Shown: positions 1-9,383 of the stretch, piece by piece
Position numbering within the stretch: position 1 is the stretch's first letter
How the letters are laid out: every line of letters begins with the position of its first letter
Source: Flavobacterium sp. SUN052
GTDB lineage: Bacteria > Bacteroidota > Bacteroidia > Flavobacteriales > Flavobacteriaceae
DNA length: 64,000 bases
Assembly (NCBI RefSeq): GCF_028867935.1
Contig: NZ_JAPQNS010000020.1
Coordinates: 58,807-122,806 of the forward strand
Direction of reading: 5' to 3'
Made by a program: the position numbers and the translations under genes
Notes under the pieces: model-generated
Databases searched by the model: none
Told to the model about the DNA's origin: nothing
Seen by the model: only the letters and a program-made list of their open reading frames with translations

Positions 1-700
1 CTTCGTAGGTGTCATAAAAGGTAGCGGGCAACGGAAACGTCTTCCCGTCGAACGCGTGCAGATCGGTGGTATCGGGTTGCCATTCTCGGTGGGGTGCTTT
101 GTGGCCAATCACCAGGCAAAACGGTTTCGAGGCATCCCGAGTATTGTCAATCCAGTTCAGGGCATCGTCGGTAATCAGGTTGGTTACGTAACCTTCTTTG
201 CGAACCGTTTTACCATCCATCTGGATAACATTCGGGTTATAATACAGGCCCTGACCGGGTAAAACCTCCCAGTAATCGAAGTATTGCGGAGTCGCTTTCA
301 GGTGCCATTTCCCAATCCAGGCCGTTTGATAGCCAGCCTGTTGCAGATATTTCGGAAACATAGCCTGGCCAGCATCGAACGTGGTGTAATTATCGCGGTG
401 ACCATTTACGTGACTGTATTTCCCCGTCAACAAGGTAGCTCTGCTGGGTGCACAGATCGAGTTGGTGCAGAACATATTGGTGAACACCGCTCCTTCGCGC
501 CCAATGCGGTCAATATTGGGCGTGCGGATATACGGGCTCCCGTAGGCACTAATCGCGCGCAGGGCATGGTCGTCCGAGAAAATGATAATGATATTAGGCC
601 GTTGGGGCGGCTTAGTTTCCACCGGACTAACCCTGAATGCCGCCATCGGGACGAGCAGGATTAGTAGTAACCTTCCTCTTTTCAACCAGGAGCTGGCCAT
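1..700 (-). CDS. Sulfatase (arylsulfatase family), C-terminus beyond the left edge
   Basis: Secreted sulfatase, probably removing sulfate esters from polysaccharides. Translation from the ATG at 700 gives a hydrophobic leader (MASSWLKRGRLLLILLV), then the metal-binding start PNIIIIFSDDH. Near residue 83 comes CAPSRATLLTGKY, which contains the C-x-P-S-R signature whose cysteine is converted to formylglycine. The later GKWHLK motif is also typical of the family. About 233 residues are visible and the frame stays open to base 1, so the C-terminal half is missing. The substrate cannot be told from this part. A 148-bp gap separates it from the PepSY gene on the same strand. Confidence 0.9.
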   Translation of the reverse strand, partial: MASSWLKRGRLLLILLVPMAAFRVSPVETKPPQRPNIIIIFSDDHALRAISAYGSPYIRTPNIDRIGREGAVFTNMFCTNSICAPSRATLLTGKYSHVNGHRDNYTTFDAGQAMFPKYLQQAGYQTAWIGKWHLKATPQYFDYWEVLPGQGLYYNPNVIQMDGKTVRKEGYVTNLITDDALNWIDNTRDASKPFCLVIGHKAPHREWQPDTTDLHAFDGKTFPLPATFYDTYE

Positions 701-758
701 ACTCAATGAGCTTACAAGTCTGTAGGACTCAAAAATAAGCTAAAATGTAACGATTATA

Positions 759-785
759 CCAGCTCCCCCAGGTGGGTGGAGCTGG
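759..785 (-). terminator. Possible terminator of the siderophore-uptake operon
   Basis: An 8-bp perfect stem (CCAGCTCC pairing with GGAGCTGG) lies about 65 bases past the stop of the PepSY gene. The inner bases can add pairs. The sequence after the stem on the minus strand is AT-rich but has no clean T-run, so the call is tentative. Confidence 0.35.
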
Positions 786-848
786 CTAACCATTGGTCGA
801 ATCTGGAGAGGAAGATTTAAATAAGTACAAACACGGTTGCGGCAGTCG

Positions 849-2048
849 TCAGGAGCGTTCTGGCAAAGGAGAATTGATCCAGGGTTTGTTCACAGATCGC
901 GATCGGGCTGCTGAAACAGGCGTGCTTTTCTTCGCTTTTTTCCGTCGGCCAAGCCAGATCAGGAAACCCGTGACGGGTAAACTGGCGGCCATCAGGCTGA
1001 TGCAAAAAGCGAGGATTTTACCGGGTAACCCCCAGATTGCGCCCACGTGAATGTCGTAATTCATCCGCAGGAGCTTATCGGCAAGTCGAGCTTCCTGAAA
1101 CCGGCCGTATATGTGATTGACGGGCAATTCTTTCAGGGTGTACTGATCGAAATAGCGGTAGTCTATTTTCCAGAACGTGCCTTCTTCAGTGTTTATATTA
1201 ACCGCAATTGAGGCTGTATCGGTATCCGGTATGTGAACTTCAAGCGTTTTGGCCGCCGGATTTTCAGTCTGCATCCGGGTCCAGATACGGTCGATGGCAG
1301 GCGATTGGTTTGTGGCAATGGGCTGTTGCGGTTTGGCCGAAACGGCTTCCTGAAACAGCGTGGATTTGGTGCCACCCGCCAGCGAATACACCGATTTAGA
1401 AAACCATTCGAAACCCCACACCAGCCCCGTCAGCGCCAGGATGATGACTATCCACGACGTATAAAACCCAATGACGTTGTGCAGATCATAGTTCTTCCGT
1501 TTCCACTGCAACCCCTCTTTCCACTTGAACCAGAACCGTTGTTTTGCAGCGACTTTGTTCCTGGGCCACCACAACACAATGCCGGAAATAAGCATGAACA
1601 CAAAAATCAGCGTGGTGTAAGCCACAAAGGGCTGGCCAATGGCGGGTGGCAACCAGAGGTAAAAATGACCGTTGAGCACAATACGGAAAAAGTCCTCGTC
1701 CATATTCTTCACCTCTAGCACTTCGCCGGTGTACGGATTCAGGTACACCAGGAAATAATACGACGGATCGAACTGGAAGAAAATGGCCTGGGCCGCTTTC
1801 TGTGGTCCCGAATACATCACGGCGTGCAGGTGCTTACCTGGCAGTTGCGCCGTGGCAATGGCTTGTAGCTTCGACGGGGGCAAAAAGGCCGCCTGCCGGG
1901 GTTCAACGAACCGGAATGGCTGTGTTGCGTTCTGGATTTCTTCCTGAAAGGCATACAGACAGCCCGTGATGCTGATGACGAATATCACAATCCCAGATGC
2001 CAGTCCGAACCAGAGATGAAGCTGTCGTATGGTCTTTTTGAACGTCAT
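849..2048 (-). CDS. PepSY-associated transmembrane protein (iron-uptake reductase type)
   Basis: An inner-membrane protein of 399 residues in the PepSY-TM family, often found beside siderophore receptors and thought to help ferric-siderophore reduction. It opens with the typical KKTIRQLHLWFGLASGIV segment (first membrane helix, with histidine). More helices lie near residues 140-165 (FVAYTTLIFVFMLISGIVLWW), 195-215 and 350-375, the last followed by a basic tail. Periplasmic PepSY-like stretches lie between. It starts 5 bases after the receptor stop, so the two are almost certainly co-transcribed. The reductase role is inferred from family and context. Confidence 0.85.
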   Translation of the reverse strand: MTFKKTIRQLHLWFGLASGIVIFVISITGCLYAFQEEIQNATQPFRFVEPRQAAFLPPSKLQAIATAQLPGKHLHAVMYSGPQKAAQAIFFQFDPSYYFLVYLNPYTGEVLEVKNMDEDFFRIVLNGHFYLWLPPAIGQPFVAYTTLIFVFMLISGIVLWWPRNKVAAKQRFWFKWKEGLQWKRKNYDLHNVIGFYTSWIVIILALTGLVWGFEWFSKSVYSLAGGTKSTLFQEAVSAKPQQPIATNQSPAIDRIWTRMQTENPAAKTLEVHIPDTDTASIAVNINTEEGTFWKIDYRYFDQYTLKELPVNHIYGRFQEARLADKLLRMNYDIHVGAIWGLPGKILAFCISLMAASLPVTGFLIWLGRRKKAKKSTPVSAARSRSVNKPWINSPLPERS

Positions 2049-2053
2049 AGTTC

Positions 2054-4396
2054 TTAAAATCTATAATTGATGCTCAAACGCGCATTTCGGTGTGCCTCTG
2101 CCTGCCAGTAATAAAAGTTGCTGAACGAATAATAGGCGCCCGAAAGCAGCGTGGCGTTAAACAGGTTGTTTACGTTGAGCGCCACACCGAATTTGCTCAT
2201 CTGATACGACACGGCCCCATCAAAACGCGTGTAGTCCGGCATTGTGGCGTCAAGAGCCCGGTCGTATTGGCCATACCAGGCTGTGCGTCCGGCGGCACGT
2301 TGAACCCCGAACGATACCCCCAAACCGGTTGCTTTACCCGACTGTACCCGATAGCTCAACCAGGCATTGGCAATGTGTTTGTCAGTGCCCGGCAGCTGCC
2401 TGTTAACCTGCTGATTTTCCGTATCCTTCGTTACTTTCCCATCGGTCACAGCATAGTTCATTGTTACATCGAGGCCGGCGAAAAGCTGCCCACGGACATC
2501 AAATTCAAGCCCCTGTGTTTGCGTTTGGCCTAACTGAACAGAGAAGTATTGATTTTGGGGATCCGGCGTAAGCACGTTATTTTTAGTGATGCGGTAAGCC
2601 GCCATCGAAGCTGTCCAACGACCGTCAAGCCATTCCTTTTTCAGACCGATTTCCTTGTTGTCACCCGTGATCGGGTCGAATTTTTTACCAGCGAAACTGG
2701 CCCCAGCCTGTGGCACAAAAGCCTGATCGTACACCGCATAAAGACTTGTGGTCGGATTCAGTGAATAACTCAGACCCAATCGCGGGGTGAATTTGTCAGC
2801 TTTTACCGAGCCTGAATACGGATCTTCGTCATTGGTTGTCGTGTATCGGCCTGCCAGCGTCAGGCGAAGCTTTTCGTTGAACAGCCGAATCTCATCCTGT
2901 ACATAAACGGCCGAATACATATTGTTGTAGTGTGTTCCTCGCTCACGTAGATCTAAGCTGCGGTCGTATTTAGGATACGAGCTCGCTGGTACATTGCCAT
3001 ACACCGGATTGTATACATTGAATCCGACACTTCCTGTAATAGCTCCACCCTGAGCAAAGTCATGGTAGTAGTCTTTATCACCCATGTCGATACCGGCCAG
3101 AATACGGTGTTTAACGCCACCCGTCTGAACGTCACCGTTCACAAAAAACTGCCCTACTTTGGTCATTCCCAGAATATCCCAGCTCGAAATAGTCCGTTGT
3201 AGGGTATCTCCTTTAAAGCCCGACGCCCAAAGGCTTGATCCCAGCTGATCGTAGTGCAGGTAGGCAAGTTGCCCGGTGAATTTCCAGTTTGCGTCGATGC
3301 TGTGCGAGAACGTAACAAAGAGCGATTGATCTTTTATGGTATTGGGTTTCATGTTCCCCTCCAAAATGGAGAAGTTGTACGGCAAATCGCCTAGCTTGTT
3401 AGGAGAGAAAACGTAATTTGAGCCAATAGGCGACATGTTGACGTATTGGTAGGTGTATTCCGCCGTCAGTGATGTTCGTGGGTTGATCTGGTATTTGATG
3501 ACCGGAGCAACCGACACTCTGTTGGTATATTCAAAATCACGGTGCGAGCCTTTCAACTGGCCCATCAGGTTAAGTCGGTACTGTAGTTTTCCGTCGTTGC
3601 TCAATTTCCCATCCAGGTCAAGCGTATTGCGGTACGTCCCGAAGCTGCCTACTGTCATACCGAGTTCCGCTTTTGTAACACCCGTTGGCTTCTTGGTAAC
3701 CACATTGTAAAACCCGCTTGGCTCGCCACTGGCCAGCATGAATCCGGCCGGGCCTTTCACAAATTCTATCCGCTCCACCATGCTCATATCTTCGGTGAGG
3801 GGGCCCCAGGTTTCCTGAACATTCATGCCATTACGGAAAGCGGCAATGCGCGAGCCACGCATCACAATACGGGTGTATGTTTCCCAGTGCTCCGATTTGG
3901 TAGCCCCACTCACGTTTCTGATTACCCCCTCCGACATATCAAAAATTTGCTGGTCTTTGATCGTCTGCGCGGTAACAACCTGAATATTCTGGGGAACTTC
4001 CAGCAATGGGGTTTTCAGGCGAAGCGAAATTGATGGGTAATCAGCTACATATTTGCTCGGGTTAGCCACTACAACTACTTCCTGCAACTGCCGACTGTCG
4101 GCTCCCAACGTCACATCCACTTCCAGCGTCTGCCCTTCTGCAAGCGTAACAGCTTTATTTTGAGCCTCCAGGCCCACAAAACTGACTTGAAGCGTGTAGT
4201 TGCCTGGTTTCAGATTGGTGAGTTCATACTGACCATTCTGGGTAGCGGTGGTTCCGTGGTTGGTGCTTTTCAATATAACATTGACAAACTCGGCGGGTTG
4301 CCCATCGGAGGTAGAAATTCGCCCTTTTATAGATGCGTTCTGAGCTGATGCACAGAGGCTTACGAGAAAGAATGATATAGTAAGTAAATGGTTCAT
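2054..4396 (-). CDS. TonB-dependent siderophore receptor
   Basis: An outer-membrane receptor of 780 residues. A signal peptide ends near ASAQN. Residues about 22-100 form a carboxypeptidase-regulatory-like beta domain (IKGRISTSDGQPAEFVNV), common in Bacteroidota receptors. The plug follows (VPQNIQVVTAQTIKDQQIFD, then VERIEFVKGPAGFMLASGEP), as in siderophore receptors of the FhuA/FoxA type. The rest is a 22-strand-type barrel ending in an aromatic residue (LSINYRF). It is first in a two-gene operon with the PepSY protein. A consensus promoter and a perfect palindrome lie upstream. The exact siderophore is unknown. Confidence 0.92.
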   Translation of the reverse strand: MNHLLTISFFLVSLCASAQNASIKGRISTSDGQPAEFVNVILKSTNHGTTATQNGQYELTNLKPGNYTLQVSFVGLEAQNKAVTLAEGQTLEVDVTLGADSRQLQEVVVVANPSKYVADYPSISLRLKTPLLEVPQNIQVVTAQTIKDQQIFDMSEGVIRNVSGATKSEHWETYTRIVMRGSRIAAFRNGMNVQETWGPLTEDMSMVERIEFVKGPAGFMLASGEPSGFYNVVTKKPTGVTKAELGMTVGSFGTYRNTLDLDGKLSNDGKLQYRLNLMGQLKGSHRDFEYTNRVSVAPVIKYQINPRTSLTAEYTYQYVNMSPIGSNYVFSPNKLGDLPYNFSILEGNMKPNTIKDQSLFVTFSHSIDANWKFTGQLAYLHYDQLGSSLWASGFKGDTLQRTISSWDILGMTKVGQFFVNGDVQTGGVKHRILAGIDMGDKDYYHDFAQGGAITGSVGFNVYNPVYGNVPASSYPKYDRSLDLRERGTHYNNMYSAVYVQDEIRLFNEKLRLTLAGRYTTTNDEDPYSGSVKADKFTPRLGLSYSLNPTTSLYAVYDQAFVPQAGASFAGKKFDPITGDNKEIGLKKEWLDGRWTASMAAYRITKNNVLTPDPQNQYFSVQLGQTQTQGLEFDVRGQLFAGLDVTMNYAVTDGKVTKDTENQQVNRQLPGTDKHIANAWLSYRVQSGKATGLGVSFGVQRAAGRTAWYGQYDRALDATMPDYTRFDGAVSYQMSKFGVALNVNNLFNATLLSGAYYSFSNFYYWQAEAHRNARLSINYRF

Positions 4397-4423
4397 TAGT
4401 GAGTAAATCAGAAAGTATGCTGC

Positions 4424-4454
4424 AAACCTAGGCCTTGTTTAGAATCAATCCAAA
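4424..4454 (-). promoter_or_regulatory. Promoter of the TonB receptor operon (TTTG-N19-TAGGTTTG)
   Basis: On the minus strand the -33 box TTTG (4454-4451) and the -7 box TAGGTTTG (4431-4424) are separated by 19 bases. This is a full match to the Bacteroidota primary-sigma consensus. Transcription should begin around 4417, about 20 bases before the start codon. Confidence 0.7.
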
Positions 4455-4466
4455 CAAAAGAAGGTA

Positions 4467-4489
4467 TTATTTAGAAAATTTCTAAATAA
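4467..4489. promoter_or_regulatory. Perfect 23-bp palindrome, probable regulator site
   Basis: The arms TTATTTAGAAA and TTTCTAAATAA are exact reverse complements around one central A. An 11-1-11 palindrome containing a 7-1-7 core is the form of Fur-family boxes, and the adjacent operon is for iron uptake. However, its centre is near -61 relative to the predicted receptor start, which also suits an activator. It lies in the divergent gap, so it could act on the phospholipase gene as well. Confidence 0.6.
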
Positions 4490-4596
4490 CTACTGATTGA
4501 TAGCCAGCCATCAACGCTACGTTACCCAGATGTTACCATTTTTGAGTTTGTCTGCTCCTTCTGACAGACCTAGTAAACAATGTGTTGCCGCGCCTT

Positions 4597-4604
4597 TATT
4601 TTTG
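4597..4604 (+). promoter_or_regulatory. Possible -7 box for the phospholipase gene
   Basis: TATTTTTG fits TAnnTTTG and lies 28 bases before the chosen ATG, but no TTTG is found at the usual distance upstream. It would also place the transcript start after the more upstream in-frame ATG at 4497, supporting the start at 4632. Confidence 0.3.
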
Positions 4605-4631
4605 TGCGCAACGACGTACGAAACAGGGCAT

Positions 4632-7148
4632 ATGGACACGAGACGCGAGTTTTTAAAGAAAGCAGCAATTCTGGCGGGCGGCACAGGCCTGCTCAATGGA
4701 TTACCAGCCTCCATTCAAAAGGCATTGGCGATTGCCCCACCGCCGGGTAGCACGTATCTTGATGCTGAACACGTCGTTATTCTCATGCAGGAGAATCGGT
4801 CCTTCGATCACTGCTATGGAGCCCTTCGGGGCGTTCGGGGCTTTAACGATCCGCGCGCCATATCCCTGCCCAACAAGAACCGGGTCTGGTTGCAAACCAA
4901 TGCAGGGGGTAAAACCTACGCTCCATTTCGGCTCAACCTGCACGATACAAAAGCAACCTGGATGAGTTCGTTGCCCCACTCCTGGACTAATCAGGTAGAT
5001 GCCCGCAACGGCGGCAAGTTTGACCGCTGGCTCGACGTAAAGTCCTCCGGCCGTAAAGAATACGCCCACATGCCACTCACAATGGGCTATTACGACCGTC
5101 AGGACATTCCTTTTTATTACGCGCTGGCGGATGCCTTCACGGTATGCGACCAGAATTTTTGTTCATCACTGACGGGAACAACGCCCAATCGGTCGTACCT
5201 CTGGAGTGGTACCATCCGGGAAAACCCTACGGCTCCGGCACGGGTACGCAATGAGGAACTGACGTACGATAAACTGGCCAACTGGACCACGTTTCCTGAG
5301 CGGCTGGAAGAGAACGGCATTTCCTGGCGAGTCTATCAAAACGAAATCAACCTATCAACGGGCTTAAACGGTGATGAAGATGCCTGGTTAGCCAACTTCA
5401 GCGACAACCCGCTGGAGTGGTTTACCCAATACAACATCAAGTTTGCGGCCAGCTATCAACAGTACCGCACCGATCAACTAGCAGCACTGCCGGGCGAAAT
5501 CAGCGCCCTGGAGCAGCAGTTGCCAAGCCTGGCGGAGAACACTACTGAAGGAAAAGCGCTTCGGTTGTCGATCCTGAAAAAGAAAGCGTTTCTGGAGGAG
5601 TTGGTAAAGGAAGGCTCTCAATGGCATGCAGATGAGTTCAGCAAACGCTCCGGCCGTGAGCAGGCGCTGCACCAGAAAGCGTTCACAACCAACACGGGTG
5701 ATCCCCATTACCGTCAGTTAAGCAGTTTGACTTATAAGGATGGCGAGCAGACACGGGAGGTCTCAATTCCCAAAGGAGACGTATTACACCAGTTTAGAGC
5801 GGATGTGCAGTCGGGGCAGTTGCCAACTGTTTCGTGGGTGGTGGCTCCCGAAAACTTTTCCGACCATCCGGGAGCGCCCTGGTACGGAGCCTGGTATCTG
5901 TCAGAAATGCTGGATATTCTGACTAAGAACCCGGCGGTCTGGCAGAAAACGATTTTCATTCTGGCGTACGACGAAAACGACGGCTATTTCGACCATGTTC
6001 CCCCGTTTGTTCCTCCCTTACCAAACCAGCCCGAAACGGGTAAAACCTCGCCGGGTATCGACACGCTAGACGAACACGTAGCCCTGGAACAGGAGCTTGC
6101 CCGCCCCGTAAAAACGCCCGCTAGTGGAGCCCGTGCCAGTGCTATTGGCCTAGGGTTCCGGGTACCGTTGGTCATTGCGTCGCCGTGGAGCCGGGGTGGT
6201 TACGTCTGCTCCGAAGTGTTCGACCATACTTCCATTTTGCAGTTTCTGGAAGGATTTTTAAGTCAGAAAACGGGCAAAACCATCCGCGAAACCAACATCA
6301 GCACGTGGCGTCGAACGGTCTGTGGAGATCTGACATCGGTGTTCAGACCCAATGCTGGTGAACCAGCACCACTCCCTACTTCGGTAGCGAAAGAGGCTTT
6401 TATTGAAGGTATACACAAAGCGAAATTCAAAGACGCACCGGCCAATTTCCACGCCCTGAGTTCGGATGAAATTGCCCTGATTAACCAACAGCCACACGCA
6501 TCGCCACTCATGCCCAAACAGGAGCCCGGAACGCGTCCAGCCTGTGCGCTCCCCTATCAGCTGGCTGTGAATGGCCAGTTCGACGTAAAAAAAGGCCAGT
6601 TTCTCCTGACGATGGAGGCCAGAACCGACCGGTTCGGCCGCGCTTCGGCGGGTGCTCCGTTCATCGTTTACAACATGGCCGATCACTCGGTGCGTAACTA
6701 TGCCGTATCCGCCGGTAACCAACTGAGCGATTCGTGGCCCGTTGCCCCGAACGCCGACTACCATTTTCGGGTTTATGGCCCCAACGGTTTCTTCAGGGAA
6801 TACGCGGGCAATGGCTCTAATCCGTCGCTGCTCGTTCAGTGCGCAGAGTCGGTTACCCCAACGGCGCTGTCGCCTGGCTTGTCGATCCAGTTGACGAATC
6901 CTTCTTCGCAGGAACTGACTGTTGAACTCGTTTCCAATGCGTACAACTACCCGACTGTCCGCCAGGTGCTGGGCAAAGCGGGTAGTCGATCAGCGCAGGC
7001 AACATGCAATCTAAAATTGACAGATAGTTCTGGCTGGTACGATGTCAGTGTACGCATTACGGGCTATCTCGCTTTCGAGCATCGTTTCGCGGGACGAGTG
7101 GAAACCGGGGCAGCTAGCATCAGCGATCCCGCAATGGGTATGGTTTGA
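4632..7148 (+). CDS. Phosphocholine-specific phospholipase C, Tat-exported
   Basis: An 838-residue enzyme that hydrolyses phosphatidylcholine-type lipids outside the cytoplasm. The start at 4632 is chosen because it gives a Tat signal at once (MDTRREFLKKAAILAGG). An in-frame ATG 135 bases upstream would bury it. The phosphoesterase domain (about residues 30-540) begins with VVILMQENRSFDHCYGALRG, the family signature, and includes SLTGTTPNRSYLWSG and AYDENDGYFDHVPPF. Two beta-rich C-terminal domains of the kind paired with this family follow (about 640-830). Length and order match non-haemolytic PlcN-like enzymes. Insertion near residues 280-370 is rich in Glu, Gln and Lys. It may serve phosphate or choline scavenging (inference). 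Confidence 0.9.
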   Translation: MDTRREFLKKAAILAGGTGLLNGLPASIQKALAIAPPPGSTYLDAEHVVILMQENRSFDHCYGALRGVRGFNDPRAISLPNKNRVWLQTNAGGKTYAPFRLNLHDTKATWMSSLPHSWTNQVDARNGGKFDRWLDVKSSGRKEYAHMPLTMGYYDRQDIPFYYALADAFTVCDQNFCSSLTGTTPNRSYLWSGTIRENPTAPARVRNEELTYDKLANWTTFPERLEENGISWRVYQNEINLSTGLNGDEDAWLANFSDNPLEWFTQYNIKFAASYQQYRTDQLAALPGEISALEQQLPSLAENTTEGKALRLSILKKKAFLEELVKEGSQWHADEFSKRSGREQALHQKAFTTNTGDPHYRQLSSLTYKDGEQTREVSIPKGDVLHQFRADVQSGQLPTVSWVVAPENFSDHPGAPWYGAWYLSEMLDILTKNPAVWQKTIFILAYDENDGYFDHVPPFVPPLPNQPETGKTSPGIDTLDEHVALEQELARPVKTPASGARASAIGLGFRVPLVIASPWSRGGYVCSEVFDHTSILQFLEGFLSQKTGKTIRETNISTWRRTVCGDLTSVFRPNAGEPAPLPTSVAKEAFIEGIHKAKFKDAPANFHALSSDEIALINQQPHASPLMPKQEPGTRPACALPYQLAVNGQFDVKKGQFLLTMEARTDRFGRASAGAPFIVYNMADHSVRNYAVSAGNQLSDSWPVAPNADYHFRVYGPNGFFREYAGNGSNPSLLVQCAESVTPTALSPGLSIQLTNPSSQELTVELVSNAYNYPTVRQVLGKAGSRSAQATCNLKLTDSSGWYDVSVRITGYLAFEHRFAGRVETGAASISDPAMGMV

Positions 7149-7200
7149 TCAGAATAAATGCGTTTCCGTTATTCTCAACAAAACACGATTCCTAAACCTC

Positions 7201-8589
7201 ATGAAAAAATCAATTTTCGTACTCCTTTGTATATGCTGGCAAGGGCTGGCCCTGGCCCAGCAACCCTACACGGGCGGACGACTCAAAGTATCCGACAATA
7301 AGCGCTACCTGGTTCATCAGGATGGCACCCCGTTTTTCTGGATGGGTGACACCGCCTGGGAGCTTTTTCACCGCCTTAACCGCGAAGAAGCCGACCAGTA
7401 CCTCAAACGCCGGGCCGAGCAGGGTTTCACAGTAGTGCAGGCGGTGGCCCTGGCCGAGTTCGACGGCCTCAAGGAACAAAATCCCTACGGAGACGTGCCG
7501 CTTCAGGACAACGACCCCACCAAACCTAACGAAGCCTACTTTAAACACGTCGATTATATAGTTGACAAAGCCGCTCAGTACGGTATCGTGATCGCTTTTT
7601 TGCCCACCTGGGGCGATAAAGTTTTTAAAGATAAATGGGGCAACGGTCCCGAAATTTTCAACCCGACCAATGCCCTCGCGTACGGTCGTTATGTGGGAAA
7701 TCGCTACAAAAACCGCGAAAATATTGTCTGGGTGCTGGGTGGCGACCGCCAACCCCGCGACGGTTCATCTGACGTGGCCATCTGGCGGGCTATGGCAACG
7801 GGAATTCAGGAGGCCGTTGGCGGGGCCGATAAGGCCCTAATGACTTATCATCCACAACCTAATGGTTTGAGTGGTGGGGCTTCCAGGTGGTTTAAGGACG
7901 ACGCCTGGTTCGATTTCAATATGCATCAGAATGGCCACTGCCGCAACACGGCTATATACGACAACATCACGGTGTCGTACAACAACCAGCCCGTAAAACC
8001 GACGATGGATGCCGAACCGATCTACGAAGATCACCCGGTTTGTTTTAACGCCAAAGACCTGGGCACTTCCAATGCTTACGATGTACGCGTGTATGCATAC
8101 CTGGATCTGTTTGCGGGGGCTCACGGCCATACTTACGGGTGCCACGACATCTGGCAGATGTACAGCGCCAAACGACCAGCCGTGAACGGCCCGCATCTTT
8201 ACTGGCAGGAAGCGATGGACTTACCGGGGGCCAACCAGATGAAGCACGTTCGGCGATTGATGACCGCCCGACCACTGCTCGATCGCGTACCCGATCAGTC
8301 GCTTATTGTCGAGAATAACCTCAGCCCTTCCGAACGGATTCAGGCTACTCGGGGTGCCAATTATGCCTTTGTGTATTCAGCAGCCGGGAAACCGTTCACG
8401 GTCAATCCGGGCAGGATTTCGGGCAAAACCATTACGGCAACCTGGTTTGATCCCCGTTCCGGAAAAACGCAGTCGGCAGGTACGTTCGATAATCAGAAAC
8501 CACTCCAGTTTAAGCCCCCAACGCAGGGCTATGGTCAAGACTGGGTGCTAGTTTTGGATGATGCCGCCCAAAACTACCCGGCTTTCTAA
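7201..8589 (+). CDS. Glycoside hydrolase, DUF4038/GH140-like, with C-terminal collagen-binding-like domain
   Basis: A secreted protein of 462 residues. The ATG at 7201 gives a signal peptide ending LALAQQ; a longer frame from 7042 overlaps the phospholipase and is unlikely. The TIM-barrel DUF4038 domain starts LKVSDNKRYLVHQDGTPFFWMGDTAWELFHRL, quoted here only as the region of residues 28-60. It contains NIVWVLGGDRQP and the acidic PTMDAEPIYEDHP segment. Residues about 375-460 form the small beta domain annotated as putative collagen-binding. Relatives cleave pectin side chains such as apiose-containing chains; the substrate here is not known. Confidence 0.85.
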   Translation: MKKSIFVLLCICWQGLALAQQPYTGGRLKVSDNKRYLVHQDGTPFFWMGDTAWELFHRLNREEADQYLKRRAEQGFTVVQAVALAEFDGLKEQNPYGDVPLQDNDPTKPNEAYFKHVDYIVDKAAQYGIVIAFLPTWGDKVFKDKWGNGPEIFNPTNALAYGRYVGNRYKNRENIVWVLGGDRQPRDGSSDVAIWRAMATGIQEAVGGADKALMTYHPQPNGLSGGASRWFKDDAWFDFNMHQNGHCRNTAIYDNITVSYNNQPVKPTMDAEPIYEDHPVCFNAKDLGTSNAYDVRVYAYLDLFAGAHGHTYGCHDIWQMYSAKRPAVNGPHLYWQEAMDLPGANQMKHVRRLMTARPLLDRVPDQSLIVENNLSPSERIQATRGANYAFVYSAAGKPFTVNPGRISGKTITATWFDPRSGKTQSAGTFDNQKPLQFKPPTQGYGQDWVLVLDDAAQNYPAF

Positions 8590-8702
8590 CCTACAATCAG
8601 GAGTTTATAAAACGCCCGGCTCAATGAAAAACACCTCTTTCTAATCGAAAAAGCGCTCTATTGCGTTGTTTTGGTATATTCGACGGAAGAAAGGAAGTGT
8701 TT

Positions 8703-9383
8703 ATGAAAATTCTGATCATTGAAGATGAGGTCAAAACCCTTCAAAGTATACAACAGGGACTTGAAGAAAACCAGTGGGAGGTTGATATCGCTTACGACGG
8801 AACGATAGGCTTTCAACTGGCAACCCGGGATTCATACGCCCTCATTATATCAGACATTATTTTGCCCGGAATCAACGGCCTTGACCTTTGCCGGAAGCTG
8901 CGCGAAGCCAATGTGTCTACCCCCATTTTGATGTTGACCGCTCTGGGAACCACCGATGATAAAATTGTTGGTCTGGATGCAGGCGCTGACGATTACCTGG
9001 TGAAGCCGTTTGAATTTCGGGAGTTGATGGCCAGAGTACGCGCCCTGACCCGGCGGAGCAACGGCTTGCAACCAACGGCTAACTTACTGAGGATTGCCGA
9101 TTTAGAATTGAATCCAGACTCAAAGCGAGTCATGCGGGCGGGTAAGGAAATCTCCCTGACAGCCAAAGAGTTTCAACTGCTGGAATACTTTCTGCGGCAC
9201 CAGGGGCGGGTAATTCCCAAGGTAGAACTAGCCGAAAAGCTCTGGGATTTAACGTTTGACACCGGCACCAACATCATCGAAGTCTATATAAATTTCCTGC
9301 GCAAAAAGATGGATAAAGACTTCGACCTAAAGCTACTGCACACGCAGATCGGCATGGGCTATGTTCTAAAGGTAATGAACTGA
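8703..9383 (+). CDS. OmpR/PhoB-family response regulator
   Basis: A 226-residue transcription regulator. The receiver domain has the acidic pair at residues 8-9, phospho-acceptor Asp51 (IISDIILPG) and the LVKPFEF lysine. A winged-helix trans_reg_C domain occupies about 130-225 (LTAKEFQLLEYFLRHQGRV). The start at 8703 places MKILIIEDE directly at the N-terminus. Its stop overlaps the kinase start by one base (TGATG), so the pair is translationally coupled. A likely binding site follows the kinase gene. Confidence 0.95.
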   Translation: MKILIIEDEVKTLQSIQQGLEENQWEVDIAYDGTIGFQLATRDSYALIISDIILPGINGLDLCRKLREANVSTPILMLTALGTTDDKIVGLDAGADDYLVKPFEFRELMARVRALTRRSNGLQPTANLLRIADLELNPDSKRVMRAGKEISLTAKEFQLLEYFLRHQGRVIPKVELAEKLWDLTFDTGTNIIEVYINFLRKKMDKDFDLKLLHTQIGMGYVLKVMN

